A DNA stretch of 64,000 nt from Lineus longissimus (GCF_910592395.1 NC_088320.1:3162001-3226000); one strand, 5' to 3'; positions 1 through 12,704 are shown, counted from the first letter of the stretch. The notes: generated from the sequence alone by a model not told the origin. Numbers and translations are program-made.

Positions 1-1900
1 GGCGGTATGTCCCGGGAGAATCCAGCCCGGGGGCTGCGGTCCCGAGAGGATCACACCCGGGAGCTAGCGGGCTAATTTTCCACTCAGCTAACCATTTATC
101 GGTTGATTGATGTGCTGAACCGGGAGCATTCCTGATTGAATTGAAACGCGCACAATCACTTTATGTATTTAATATCGGAGAAGAAGAAGATAAAACGACT
201 TAATCAACAAATTTCATTTCGGTGACAAATCAGGGTCCTTCCACTGGGTGATTTGCTGACAGGCCGTTTCGGGAGTAATATTCGCCTAATTCGTTTGTTT
301 GTTGCCCACAAGATTCTCTCGCACCAATCTCCGCGCGGGATGGGATTCGATTAGGAAGAATTAGCTGTCTTTGATCTCTGCCCAGCTCGTCATGGTGCAG
401 TCTAATGTTTGTGCACTATAATTCAATTTGATATTCGTTTAGTTGATGACAGTGATGTTGTTAGAGACGCCGAATTGGATGTCCGATTGGGAAATTGACG
501 GGAAATGGTAAAGAGATCGCATGTATAATGCGGAGCGCTGGGATGAGGGGCCTCCGGCATAGCCTTTGGGGCGGAGCTGGTGGAAAGGCGTAAATTATGG
601 TAAAAGGGCGCTGAAAGTCAATCAGGGGACTTCCGAAAGCAGAATCACTTCTGAAAAACTGCAATCTATTGAGGAAACATTGTGCACAATCCGAGAACCA
701 ACCACAAAGACTTATACTAGAATGAGTTATTTAACTGACGAGCAACTGATGTGCTTGTCAACATTGCATGTGTCACTTGTTTCAAGTGACATGACCATGA
801 TATTCGCCAGTGTGATTTTTGTCCCACGAACAAGCAATCAGCTGATCTCATCTCGCCTGCGGACAGATTTCTTATGATTAAATGCCAGAATAGTATCTTG
901 TAGCTAGGATTAAATCATCCCACGCAGAAAACACGACGTCAAAATCACCTCAGTTGCTGATAACGCGGCACAGTTCGCTTGGCAATTCGAATCATAACGC
1001 AACGAAAACGGGATGTTCAGCATTGAACGCACTGAGTCGAGTTATCGAAATCTCCAAACTTGAAGGCAAGAAAGTCACTTGCGAGTCACTGCACATGCGC
1101 AGCGATGGTTCAATTTGCATATTGGTAATGGCGGTGTCAGTGGACGCGACAAACCTCAGATTTGAGAAAATTGGTTGTACGGATTCAATCTGGCCGTCTT
1201 TCCTGCAAATTAGTTGCTTGATTGCTGAATGACGTCCAGGGCAGATTGCTTGTCAGTCTTCACAGATTGTTTTTACGCTCGTTGAACAATTTGGACGCGT
1301 GCGAAACTCGGGATCTGGCAAAAAATGGCGGCGGTTCGCTGGAAGATTCGCCCTCTGAAAAAGAAATTGTAATCAGAACCATCAGTGGTTTTATCATGGT
1401 GTCAATTTGTGTATAGGACAGATGACAGATCTGAAAACAATTGTCACAAAAGTGTAGTAGAGGCCGAAGCTCGAGTTTCGATATTAAAAATTCCTATGAC
1501 ACTCATCAGGTTCCTCATGACGATTTAATTTTTCACCAAAAATATTACGAAAAGGACAAAACCCTGACCCCATACCCTAAGGTAGGATGCTTTTTTTAAA
1601 ATGTACAACCTTTTCTCACTCGATCAAGTCCCATAGCATCTACCTATAAAGTCATACGTTGGAAATATTCATTCAAGCAGAGAAGAAAAAGGTATTTGCC
1701 ATATGACGTGAATTTTGTCTCTTTTCTTTTCCTTCCTTCCTTTTCACCTTTCTTCTATTTCTTCTTCTTCCTCTTCTACTCCTTTCTCATATTTCAGCAT
1801 TTGGGAGCCATTTCACCCTCAACTACTACTGTTTGTAATTTTATATTCTTCAAAAGGTGTTGTTGAATTCTAAAGGTTTGTTTGTCTACTCTACTTTCAG
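1..1900. other. Upstream sequence/intron of the MNX gene
   Basis: No coding exon is recognised here. The first visible MNX exon opens at 1901 in phase 1, so at least one earlier coding exon exists, and the conserved MNX N-terminal motif is not seen in this stretch. The most likely reading is that 71-1900 is intron, with a long pyrimidine tract at about 1720-1800 and the acceptor CTACTTTCAG at 1891-1900. A GGTATGT word at 4-10 could be a splice donor, but nothing upstream can be checked. Confidence 0.5.
11..70. repeat. Four-unit 15-bp tandem repeat, GC-rich
   Basis: Four consecutive 15-nt units (11-25, 26-40, 41-55, 56-70) each start with CCCGGG or CCCGAG and then diverge. The unit length is a multiple of three and one frame stays open until a TAA at 74-76, so a coding origin cannot be excluded, but no known protein is recognised. 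Confidence 0.6.
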
Positions 1901-4686
1901 GACAAGGCCAGCACAACCTCCTTGGGAAGACGAGACGGCCACGGACAGCATTCACTAGTCAACAGTTGCTGGAACTTGAGCGACAGTTTAAGATGAACAA
2001 GTACTTGTCTCGGCCTAAGAGATTCGAGGTGGCAACGTCATTGATGCTTACAGAAACACAGGTAAGCCAAGAAGGTTCATTTGAAATTCAAAATACGAAA
2101 TTCAAAATTCATTTTCTTCGTTTTCTCCATGGCTTTAGTTCAGTTAAATCTTCATGTGAACGTTTCCATCAATTACTAAGTAATTGTTAATCATTCATTG
2201 ACATCATTTCGTCAGAGTGACGGTTACTGTGGAGGAAAATGTATTTGTTCCCATTCTGAGATACAAGTTTTTGATGCTCCTGCCTCATATAAAAAATTGG
2301 AAAAAACCGAGAGGCGTAGTATAGTGAAAACAACTGGTGCCAGGATGGGTTGTCTCCGACGCCATTAAAGATTGAACGAATCACGTGACAATAACATATG
2401 TTGACAAATCAGTACATCGAGTTTTTCGATTAGCCCACGTGGTGGGAAATTCATAAAAATGTTGTTACGACAAATGATTTATTTCTTGATGAGGTTAAAT
2501 GTTGCTTATAAAACGATAACGCATGGTCTTATCTTGGTAATTTGTTAGTTTTCGTGTCTATAAACTTGACTTCTACCTTAACCTTGTACATTATCATCAT
2601 TCCGAATAAATCAAGTTTACACCGTTGGGTTACACACAAGTTACACAATTCTAAATCACACTTGAGCTCGCTGCCCGTTTCACTTGTGCAAAGGATCTAC
2701 ATTAGAACAAGGGGGATATACATAGACATGCATACCCGATTTGAAATTCAACTTGTTTTCAATCAGAGATAAAACATCGTTGTGGGCTTACCATTCGTTA
2801 CCTTCATGAAGCAGAGAATTGACCAATCAAAAGACGTCTATTATGCTAGTTCGGCGCAGAACGCATTGCCGTGGTGGAATAGAGTACTCCCGATTGACCA
2901 AATTCAAATGGCGGATATCCCACGAGGCTGCTTGAGTAAAGCTGCGAATGGTTCCCGAAAATCAGAAGTCCTCAATTCTACATGCTGTTTAAAGTGGCTT
3001 TCTAATCTGAGGGCGATATTTGACGAAATTTCCTATTACATGTATATACTGTACTGCAGAAGGACAAATTCAGACATAGGGCCGTGACAATACTCCAGGC
3101 GCTTTCTTGACTTACCTGTCGTAAAAAAAGAGCATGATTGAGTAGTTAACACCTAATTAATATCCTCTTGACGTCTTATCACCTCATGTCCAATATCATT
3201 CAACAATATTTAGAAATACATTTCGGCGTAAATTGCGAAAGATACCATAAACTTTACCTGTACAAACATGTGCATGAATGAACAGGCTATGAAAGTCAAA
3301 GAGGATGAAATAGAATTAAAGTTTCGCGGTATGCATTTTCATGATGACCGTTTAACTTGGACTTCGGAACAAATTTAAAGACCATAATATCAGATTTCGA
3401 GGGCCAATTCTCACTTAAATTGTGTTTAAACAGATCATTACTGGCTAGAATCAACAGATTGGCCTGACATATCGCTGGTTTATTTGACAAGTTTTTGAAT
3501 ACTGATAAGCCAGCGGTGTTAAGGACACGTTCTGTACTTTATGTACCTGGATCAAAGATGTGCCGCCAAGGATGAGTAGCTTGCAGGTGGCCGGCAAGTC
3601 ATTAATTATATTTCGATTGGTCACGTGACTTAGTCGGCCCGCCATCTTGACCCCTGTCAGGTGTCGCCGGGTTACGATACCGAGAGATAGGAAAAAAATG
3701 TTCAGAAAAACTTAACTGTATGTATCTATATCATTCCCAGTGACCCCTTTAAGGTGTTCAAGTGCATAATTAACAATTCATATCTACGATCAATAGTAAT
3801 TTGGTCACACTGGACAAATTCTACGCTCATTAAAGTCCACTTAACGCCAATAACCTATTGATAGGCCTACTAAGAGATTAGAGTATCTTTTAATTTGCAA
3901 CTACATGTATGTAATGATACCCTAAGGACATTTGTGCCACTGATAACAGTCAAGAGTATACCCTGAATTGCTCTTGCTCTAAAAGATCAGAAGTTTTCAG
4001 TTCACACGAGCTTTTCACAGACTACTATCGTTCCGGTATCAAGATTAGTTTGACAACTCATTTTAACCCTCGGCGGGACCTCTTGAAATATGCTATGAAT
4101 TTGGCCTGCATTTTAGCTCCTCCCTCGCGGTGTTTGTCAGACAACCAATCGTCTCTAGTTCGGTATTCTGTGTCACAGATATTTTGTATTTTTGTTGGAC
4201 TCTTTCGGTCTGTGTTCGTTTATCAAACAGCAATTTCGATTCACACTGATGTGTAAAACGAAAATCTCATTCTTGTCTTTTCAGGTTAAAATATGGTTTC
4301 AGAACCGTCGGATGAAGTGGAAACGCAGTAAGAAAGCAGTGGCAGAAGCCAAGTCAAAACACTCCTCAGAACGACAACAAGCAAAGGAGAAAGATAAACA
4401 AAATAAGGAGGGCGCTGAGGGTAACAGAGGTCAAGGTCACGGTTCACAAAGCGGAAGTGAAAATATAAACGGACATGCGCTTAAGCTGGACACTAAAGAT
4501 ATAAACGATGTACACATAGATGTCGTGGATTCTGGGAATGTTTTAAAACCTGATACGAATATCATGAACAATAAGGTGCCATTTGCGAATGGGGCATTCT
4601 TAGACAATACAGCTTTTGGGCCTGAGCAGTTACCACGTGACTTTAGTTTTCATGGTAGCCATCAGAGGCCGCATGTGACTGTGTGA
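1901..4686 (+). CDS. MNX1: MNX-family homeobox transcription factor (HB9/exex-type), 3' part
   Basis: This is the C-terminal part of a motor-neuron/pancreas homeobox protein, a sequence-specific nuclear transcription factor. Coding exons are 1901-2061 and 4285-4686, joined in phase 0 and ending at TGA 4684-4686. The 187 visible residues start with a short NLLGK-type MNX linker. The homeodomain follows at visible residues 11-70, with Arg5, Phe8, Trp48, Gln50 and Asn51. The intron falls between homeodomain residues 44 and 45, a classical position. The helix 1-2 wording ([20 protein letters not shown]) and the WKRSKKA exit match MNX rather than other ANTP-class families. The tail is Lys/Glu/Gln-rich, then Asn/Asp-rich, with no recognised motif. 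The exon entered at 1901 needs one base from an upstream exon outside the window, so the N-terminus is missing. The family assignment is strong; orthology to vertebrate MNX1 is inferred. Confidence 0.93.
2062..4284 (+). other. MNX intron splitting the homeodomain
   Basis: A 2.2-kb intron with donor GTAAGC and acceptor TTTTCAG. It contains three CACGTG E-boxes (2382-2387, 2436-2441, 3622-3627), the last followed by a CCATCTTGA (YY1-like) word. No other gene is visible. Confidence 0.85.
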
Positions 4687-4951
4687 AAGTTGCAATGAGA
4701 CTTTAAATGGTGTACACTAGTCTTGAAGCGGATGTTTTCGCAAGAACGGATTGGATTTGATGGAGGTAGTCATTGCCACTCAAGAACTCTTTAGCCACAG
4801 ACTATGACTATGACCACAGTAATCTCATCATTATGAAACCATTGCATTATTAAGCCTGCAACCAGGCATTCATGAACCATTTTGGTCATCAAAACTCTTG
4901 GACTTCTCAATTACCAGCGGACTCTCTAAAGAAATTGTCTTTATATATAAA

Positions 4952-4957
4952 ATTAAA
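4952..4957 (+). terminator. Candidate polyadenylation signal of the MNX gene
   Basis: ATTAAA lies about 265 nt after the stop codon in an AT-rich stretch, and no canonical AATAAA was noticed nearer. It is the likely 3' end signal, by position only. Confidence 0.45.
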
Positions 4958-5499
4958 GTATTGTATCCAGATTGTAATGGACAGTCATGTTGTTCATGTC
5001 AACGTGGAAATATATCGTAACGTGTTTTAAGTATATCTAGATTGGTTCTTAGTTCTTGCTGGATATCAGTTTTTCTTGTCAGAACCGGAAAGACAGCAGC
5101 AACATGATCAGATTTTGGTCTCTGATTTCGGCAATCCAGTTGTACTGATGTGGTCCCGACACACGTGTTGCCCCCGTTGTTCTTCAACAGTGCTCTCAAG
5201 CCACAAGTTCAAACGGGATTACATCTGCCCCAAAATGACGATAAATTTGTGTGGCATATATATATTTTCCCAGGTAAGAATGTCAGTTTTTGGAGTAATC
5301 GAAGAAAACTGCCGTGATGTTCTCGACCAACTTTTGAGTACTCCTCTGTTACAAATGGACGAGACCATTGAAGAAGGATACAGTCACGATTAATTGTCAT
5401 GTTATAAACATAAAACTTCCTCTTGCAGATACATGTATCAGATCCTTTCTTCCAAATATTCTACAAACAAGCCAGCATGTACATAATCCGATAAAGTGA

Positions 5500-6500
5500 T
5501 CACTCCACCCAAATATCCCATGATCCCTCTGGAACCATGATGGCCGCCGCGCGGATGTGCTTCCCGTCTGCTGTGACAAATTACGCGGAGGCATTACGCC
5601 GATTAGTCGGGAGTTATTTGTCGACGTCTACCAACCTTTTATAAAATACGGAGTGCTTTTGTTCCGGATGAAGATGGTGTGTTCCGTGTCTAAATCTATC
5701 AATTACTTCTCATTTTGTATGAAATAACACTCCAAAAAGACGGAAGAGGTCCCGGTAGGAGCTAAACCCGGCTTTTAGTCTCTGCGGTCCGCGGGCGCGC
5801 CGCCATGAAAGGGAGATGAGCTCCTTAAGCGCACTATTTTACGTAACACTCCCGTGGGTTGCACTCGACTGATCAAACCGCCCATCATAGCTCTTCCCAA
5901 CCTTTCAGCAGCAGATCTTATATTAAACCCCCGACACCCCATAATCCTACCGGAACCTCCGAAGGATGCTTTCATTCTCCACAGAGTATCTGAATCAATT
6001 TGATTAATGACTCAAAAAAATCGCCATCTTGAAACTCCATCAAGAAATTAATGGCGTTTAAATGTTTTCGGATCTCGTAAGATCCGGGTTTAGTCACGTG
6101 ACGCCCCGAGACGACTCCTGAATGCGAATCGGCTTCTGGCAAATCCCTGGCTGATTGAATGGAAGGGAAAGTGAGTGATTATTAAGTAATGGCCCGGAAT
6201 GTTTCATGTTCGAGCCGACGATTCGAAGTCGATCGGTCCCCTAGACGGGCTTTATTAGTGATTAGGTGATTGGCTCGGAATGGAGATGGGGTCTTATTAA
6301 TGGTATACTGATGGGCCAACTGACGCGGCGAAAACAAGACGCCCACTTGAATTCTAATTTGGCGGAGCAGACGATGTTTCTTTAGCTGCTGGAGAAATAG
6401 GTCTTCATGCTTTGAATTGGTTAAATACACATCTACTAGTGTCTTTCCTAACTCAAAAACTTTCTTCATTTTCAAAATGAAGAATTTCGAACGACTGAAC
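5500..6500. promoter_or_regulatory. GC-richer candidate cis-regulatory block
   Basis: This stretch stands out by CG-dinucleotide-rich words (5536-5556, 5780-5804), a CCATCTTGA YY1-like word near 6025, a CACGTG at 6095-6100 and several TAAT homeodomain cores. It lies 1-2 kb downstream of a developmental homeobox gene. The open frames here (for example minus strand 5775-5975 and 6182-6502) show no domain. Enhancer function is an inference from position and motif content only. Confidence 0.25.
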
Positions 6501-7035
6501 ATGCTTGAACCTCCTACATCAAACGATACGATAGGCTCATTCTCCAGGGATACCTAATTCACCTTTACACCGGTGAGAAACTGAAAGGCTGATCCGAGCC
6601 AAGGCAAACGTTGCAACCACGTGGAAAACTCATTAATATCGTTCTGTATGGAGGCGACACCTATGAAAAAGACGTCAAACCAAATGACTGATAGCCAGGA
6701 GGCAGAGGCTGCCTTCACCCGATGAACACTACCTTGATAGCCATTTTATTCTTTAGATTACAAAATATCATGAGGAACTGGACTTGAGGAAGTGAAGCAA
6801 GACACCGAGAACGACGACTCAGCTGCACCCATGAGAGGAGAAATTGGGCCAAGGATTGACAAAATGGACTGTCCCTGGGTAGGAACAACCAGTTTGCCTA
6901 GGACGACCACAACCCTCCTATTTCGCGTCCAATGGCTATCTGTGGATGGAGCGAAAAGCTCTGCAAGGACAGAATGTGCTGAACAGCACTGATGAGACAT
7001 TTGTCTCATGCATCGCTTCGACCTTCTAGTAATCT

Positions 7036-7560
7036 ACCCCATTCGTCAAGTGACCAACGACTGACATAGGCGAAAAGAAAGACAGTACACTCAAGAAACT
7101 AGCTGTCAGTCTATTTCATTTTTTCATCCACTTCGAAGACACCAGCTCATGTTAAGCCAGCTCTTTCGTGAATTGACCAACCACTAATGACCGCATGGGC
7201 AAGGGGTAAGCCTCCGCACCCGATAAACCATCATTCCCAAAAGACACTGATTTGATTGTGCGTCCTCTTCTGAAACGACAACCTCCCAGTATATTACGCC
7301 AAGTCTTAGTTCGAGGATTGACATACCACTAACGACGTGGGCGAGGAGAAACAGTATCTGATTATGTAAAGCCATCTCTTTCGTGAGTTGACAATGACTA
7401 TAAAGGAAGGACTTCTTTCACAAGAAACACTAATTCAGTTGGGATAGAAATCTTTTTTACAAATGACATCATTTTTCAAAACAAGTATATCAAGTTAAGC
7501 CTTTGGATTGACCAACCACTAATGACCAGAGCAAGGAGAAGCACAACGTTCCCGTAAACA
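7036..7560. repeat. Diverged interspersed/tandem repeat with a TTGACCAACCACTAATGACC core
   Basis: The core recurs with mutations near 7045, 7169, 7315, 7384 and 7503, each followed by a purine-rich GGGCGAGGAGAAACAG-like word. Several are preceded by AGCTCTTTCGTGA-like words. Spacing is irregular (about 70-190 bp), which fits an old degraded tandem array. Confidence 0.45.
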
Positions 7561-9023
7561 ATCAATCCGAAAAGATACTTTTCATTTTCCATCCTTCCTT
7601 TGTTTTGGTAAGTCGTACTGGGTATTAAGAGCTATCTAATGTATCTCAATCATACCCGGACAAAGGATATAAGACATGTTTATATAACGAATATCATGAA
7701 AGGTGGTCTTTATTTATCTCTGATATGACCTCATAGTACATCTTCATGACGACTTTGGTTGTGACACGGATTGATTGTCCCAGATTGCGACACAATCCGT
7801 TTCATCCCCTTGCGAGATTTTGGGTCATTTGGGTAAAAGCAATTTTTCATATCTAACAATGAGAGATCTGTAACCTTATTCAGCACGGTTCAGCAGTTCA
7901 GTGTACTCATGACGTGACGAGCGCGGTAGTTTTAGATTCGTTCCTTGGGGCATTTCTACCTTTCAGTGTCAATTCATCAAATAACTTTTATGCTAGGATA
8001 AAAGTACATGTCTTAGAGTAGACAATATTACTAGACTGAGGAAAACTGCATTTGTCTTGTTTTTATCAAAGGTACTATCATGGCTTTTAAAGATAGCTTA
8101 GTACCTAAACACACCATGAAGTATGTATTGCGCTATTGCTTATAACTAAATAGCCACAGGGACCTGGGTGTCCACACTTATGTAGAATGAGGAGGACCCT
8201 AGGATTTGGAACCAAAAATAAAATCCTTGGGCGGTCTTATCAGAATCGTGTATTGACACGTTAAAATTACTCCTGTGATAAGATTGTTAGCGGCCCTGAG
8301 CCTTTTTTGTCACTGTTGTCTCTTGGTCCTTTGAGAGACTAGGTGTGGTTGAGTACCTCATGCCGTTCTCGAGCGGAGAGTGTTCGGGCGCGAGAGAAAA
8401 CTGGTGAGTGAGACTGGGTCGAACTTTGGACCAATCAGGACGCAGTTTAGAAGGGCGGAAGTAGTTTTGTCATTTTTTCAATGGTGTAGCTTGGCTATTT
8501 TCCCAAATTTTAATCTTCTAAATTATGATATAAGGATCGAACATCGAACATTGAAACAAGATGGAGTTGAAAGCTTGGAAATCGAAATGCTGGCCTGGGG
8601 ATACATAATTCCAAATCTTTCTTGAATATCGAGGAACAGACATTGATTTTGATTCACTTTCGTTGGATGACACCCGGTGTCCCAGGCCTTGAGATTCTGC
8701 TGTTGCCCCGGGTCCGTCGGATGAGAGCTTTATTTGTTGTGCACGTATCGTGAATGCTTGATTGATTTGTCGATTTATTTGGATCGAACGGGAATATCCC
8801 CTCGTGAGCTGCTGGGTTCGTTAGTATCGTTGTAAACTTCGGCTGTGCACGGATAGGCCGTGCCAGCACCCACAGATTCGTATCACGTGGAGTGGATTTC
8901 TCGAATCGGTAGGTAGTACACCAAAGCGCTGGTGGCGCCAGCGTCGCGCCCAGCTGATATTGGATGAACAATCAAACCTGAAAGTATACTCCGATTTATT
9001 TCATGTGCCAAAGTTCGCCGTTA

Positions 9024-9335
9024 CAGAGAGGACAGTTGTCTCTGGGCGTGGGAGAGGTGTGGTGGTGCCCCCTGGTGGTCCATTGTCTTAGTTCCTTTGG
9101 CCTGGTTGTGGTAGATTATTCCAGCTGTCTCTGGGCCCGTGATAGGACCAGCTATTCTGAATTGTCTGTTGTCTCTTGATGAGTTTGAGGACTGGTTGTG
9201 ATGGATTGTCCTGTTGTCTCTGGACCTCTGAGAGTACAGGTCGTAGGTTTGCCCGAGGTGACATTGGGCCTGTGAGAAGACAGGTTGTGATTGATTGTCA
9301 CAATTGTCCCTGGGCATGTGCCAATAAGAGGACCT
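9024..9335. repeat. Degenerate minisatellite, about 90-bp period
   Basis: Units opening with CTGGTTGTGATNGATTGTC begin at 9102, 9192 and 9281, with a more diverged partial unit before them. Each carries a TGTCTCTGGGC-like word and a GTGAGAAGAC-like word at similar offsets. Identity between units is moderate. Confidence 0.65.
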
Positions 9336-10418
9336 TTATGAGGTGAAGAAGAAACAAGAATACTAGTATACTTTGACATACATACAACTGTTTGCGATCT
9401 TTTATTTACTGAAAGACGAGAATGATGACAAATCGAGATGGAACGATCAACAAAATGTTACTATGGTTAAGCGTATAACCAACTCTTTTACCCCCCTTCA
9501 GAACAGGATGAATTCTGTCACAAAAATGGTATAACAAATTGTTTTGAAGTTAGAAATCCTGTTAAAAAACCCTTTAAACCTAAAAAAATCAACCACTGGA
9601 ACTTTATTTGGAGTCGAAATACTTGATATCAACAGTAGGGTCCACAGCTAATGTGGCCCACCCATAATGAATGTAAACACATTGTATATTTTACAACTAA
9701 ACTTTTCATTTCTTTCAAAATTCAAATTATAACCTCAGAAGCTCATCAAAAAAATCCTTGGAATAATGAAAAGCTGCTGAATTTACAGTTAATAATATGG
9801 ATTTTTTGTTTCAGGCCTGGTATGCGTATTATAATATTCAGACTTGTACGAGGCCCAAGACCAAAATAACTTGAATTTACTGAAAGTTGGTTTATTTCAT
9901 AGTGTGCTCCGATACTGTTGATGCTAATTTGGGAAAATAACAACCAAAAACAAAGGAGACAAAAGATACTGGATTTCAAATCGAAAAATAAACAAAGGCT
10001 TCACACAAATTAAAATAACAAGAGACTGGCCGCTGAAGTTAAGAGACAGCCAGCGCTGTCACCTATCTTTGCGGCATGATACTAATAATTTGACACCAGC
10101 ATGGCCGACATCGAGAATGAACCGAGTTAATGCATCACAGGATCACAACAGTAAACCTCTCCTCATCCTTTTCCAAATTTATACCAGGGCCCTGTGGTGG
10201 ACATGGGCAAACATGACAGTAGCAGAACCAACCTTAAGCTTACCACTTATTCATTACTAGATAGGTCTACATTAACGATTAGTTACATCTGGAACACCTC
10301 AGGAAATTCGCAGAACGAGAAGTTGTTCATTTTCTATATGCTCCAGAAGGTGCCAGTGGCTGTTTTTATCAATTGCAGTTCCATGTATGTAATTGAAGTT
10401 CAAAACTAGCCAGGCCAT

Positions 10419-10540
10419 GAGATAAATAAAGACTAGTACATGTAGTAAGTGCTTGTACTGAAAACTTCGTGTAGATTTGCACACAGCCTTTCTGTACAAA
10501 AGTGAAGTAAAAGCATTTATTGGTCTTTATTTATATCACC
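10419..10540 (-). mobile_element. Short non-autonomous inverted-repeat element (MITE), diverged copy
   Basis: Read on the minus strand, this 122-bp stretch opens with GGTGATATAAATAAAGAC, followed by AATGCTTTTAC and TTTTGTACAG. The same words occur in the same order in the element at 51545-51664, and the far end carries a diverged inverted copy of the arm. No target duplication is clear and there is no coding capacity. Confidence 0.6.
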
Positions 10541-12202
10541 GTCACCAGGATATTTATTCCAAATTCCTGTTTCTTCAGAATAGGTAATTTATTCTGCCGA
10601 CTCAACCTCAACAAAGACAAACCTTTCAGGAGAAGAAATACAACATCTGAGTTGCTCCGATTATCTCTGAGGTGTGCCAAATAATCGAGATACTCATTAA
10701 CAACATACATGTATAATACAATTTGTAAACACTGCATTTTTACGGTCTTAGCAATATGTACAAAAGGCGCATTTTCTTCAAAAAATTCGACATAATGAAA
10801 TAACACAGACTTGAAAACGTATACACACGCAGTGAAATGCTTGTCTGAATGAAAAGTACATGACGGCCAACTTGACCAGAAACGTGTAGTCGTACATAAC
10901 CACACGCAACACGTAAAACTGAAATATTTTAAGATATACCTACATTCAAAATTCTACATGTCTGGCAATAACTGTAAACCACTAAATTGTGCTGCGCTTT
11001 ATTTTCACAATTTGCTAAATTTTCTTTTAAAATGTGAATTACACAATTTTCGTTTTGATGGATTTCGAAATTTCTTTCGGTTTACCAATAAAATATTATA
11101 TATTTTTCACTTTTCATTTTTGCAAATCTAGGGTATTTGCGAAATCTGCAAATAAAATGCAAAAAAAATTTAGCGGTCTATATTGCCCATTTTAATACCT
11201 ACAGGTCCCAAAAGCCCAATGAACATTCATCATAAGCAAAATAGGTCTCAAAAGGCTGCTCCCTTGAATACCTCTAAAAGAAACGGACTAAACTGCTCAG
11301 ATTTTATCCAGCTGCAATGAGTACTTTGTACAGTACTGACAATCCCAAATTACCTTATTCAGTCCTTAGCCAGATGCCTACATGTATGAAATAATATTGA
11401 TTTCATACAAATTTTACTCACATATCTGAAGTCAGTGTGAGGCCTTGTCTCGTTAAAAAATCTATTCTATAAAGATGAAATTACTTTTTGAAATATTTGT
11501 GAAGCGAACGCCCATACACACACTCACTATATTCATTTATGGAGATGACAATCATTTTATCCACATCCCATCCAAACATTAAGTGGTGGTTATTTATGTC
11601 GTTTATACAAGGTGTTAGCTAAAGTCATTGGTGTCAAATTCCGTTGTTTACATTAGCATCCTAGTCTTTATACTATTTTTGGAATGAGAGGGCTACACAC
11701 CTGAAACCAAGTCGTTAGAAAACACTCAATAGGTGGCAGTTATTTGACGTTGTATGCGGCAAAATGGATTTGAGGTTAACCCAAGCCCAACAGTTAGTTT
11801 TACAATACATCTATTCTGTACAGAGGAAAACATACACTTTTACCCAGTATGATCGCGGGCACTCCATAAATTACTCTTACATATATTTCCATTTACTCAC
11901 ATTTACAAGTAATCATCGATTTAGAAAAAAAATTGGCGCGGAAATTTGGGGCTACAGATGTCCCGACTGAAGGCATTTTTTCTGCCTCTGGCATTCCATT
12001 TCAACTTGACACCTTTTTTTGCAATCTACCATCTGCAAAATTTTGCATAAAACATCCCCCCCTCCCCCTCCCCAAGCATGCAATTCAAAAGGCAGGAAAA
12101 ATAAGCAGCTTAATACATTCAATGATATGGTAGGTGACCCTCCTTAGATATTTCTTCTTATGACACATTGATGAGATAGCAATTTTGATTCAGAGCCCTA
12201 GC

Positions 12203-12302
12203 GTTGTTACTTAGCAACACTCACATCACCATAGCAACAGTAACCACTGCCACCATAGCAACCATTGATCTCCACAGCAACAACATAAGTGACCATAGCA
12301 AC
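12203..12302. repeat. CCATAGCAAC repeat cluster, RFX X-box-like
   Basis: CCATAGCAAC occurs at 12229-12238, 12253-12262 and 12293-12302, with the variant CCACAGCAAC at 12272-12281. A near-palindromic GTTGTTACTTAGCAAC precedes them at 12203-12218. Each contains the half-site GYAAC of RFX X-boxes. The cluster is 400-500 bp past the CLASP stop codon. Confidence 0.5.
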
Positions 12303-12704
12303 AGTGAAAACATATTGATGCCCTCAACAGACACTACTAACACGATCTTGTCAAAAGTTCTGCAACTTCGTCTAACCAGGACACAGTTTTCAGAATAACA
12401 GTGCGACACTGAACCTCTAAAGTGAAATAGGCCCCTCATTTTTCATTGACAATCTACAAACTAGGGTTCTTTGCTATTCTAAGCATTTCCTGTTGCCTCT
12501 TCCTTCGTAACTATATAATTGGCGACAATAAGCATCAAGTGCTGAATAGCGACACAGTTAACCCACTGTTCACCGAAGCAATGACTTTCCAAACAATTTT
12601 AATCTACCATATCAATCATCCGAATTACAGCCATCCACATCATCCCCAATACTCAAGACCTTGAACTTCAAACAGTCCATTAAAAATCGACTCCTCAACT
12701 CGGA

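Larger units (their letters stand above)
4958..12704. other. Convergent intergenic region between MNX and CLASP
   Basis: No gene is supported in this 7.7 kb. It holds a GC-richer block (about 5500-6500), a diverged repeat block (about 7036-7560), a ~90-bp minisatellite (9024-9335), a MITE copy (10419-10540), an AT-rich stretch (10980-11170) and CCATAGCAAC repeats (12203-12302). The last ones may lie in the CLASP 3' UTR, whose end could not be located: no AATAAA was found on the minus strand close to the CLASP stop codon, only an ATTAAA at 12602-12597. Confidence 0.7.

Noticed and set aside
4-10. GGTATGT as the donor of the missing MNX exon
   Set aside because: Only three bases precede it, so nothing supports an exon there.
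6182-6502. 106-codon minus-strand open frame
   Set aside because: Protein shows no motif; the stretch looks more like non-coding GC-richer sequence.
8654-8971. 105-codon minus-strand open frame
   Set aside because: No recognisable family, no splice or poly(A) context; the GC-richer local composition explains its length.
10531-10905. 124-codon minus-strand open frame
   Set aside because: AT-rich, no domain, coding-unlike composition, and it overlaps the end of a MITE copy; probably chance.
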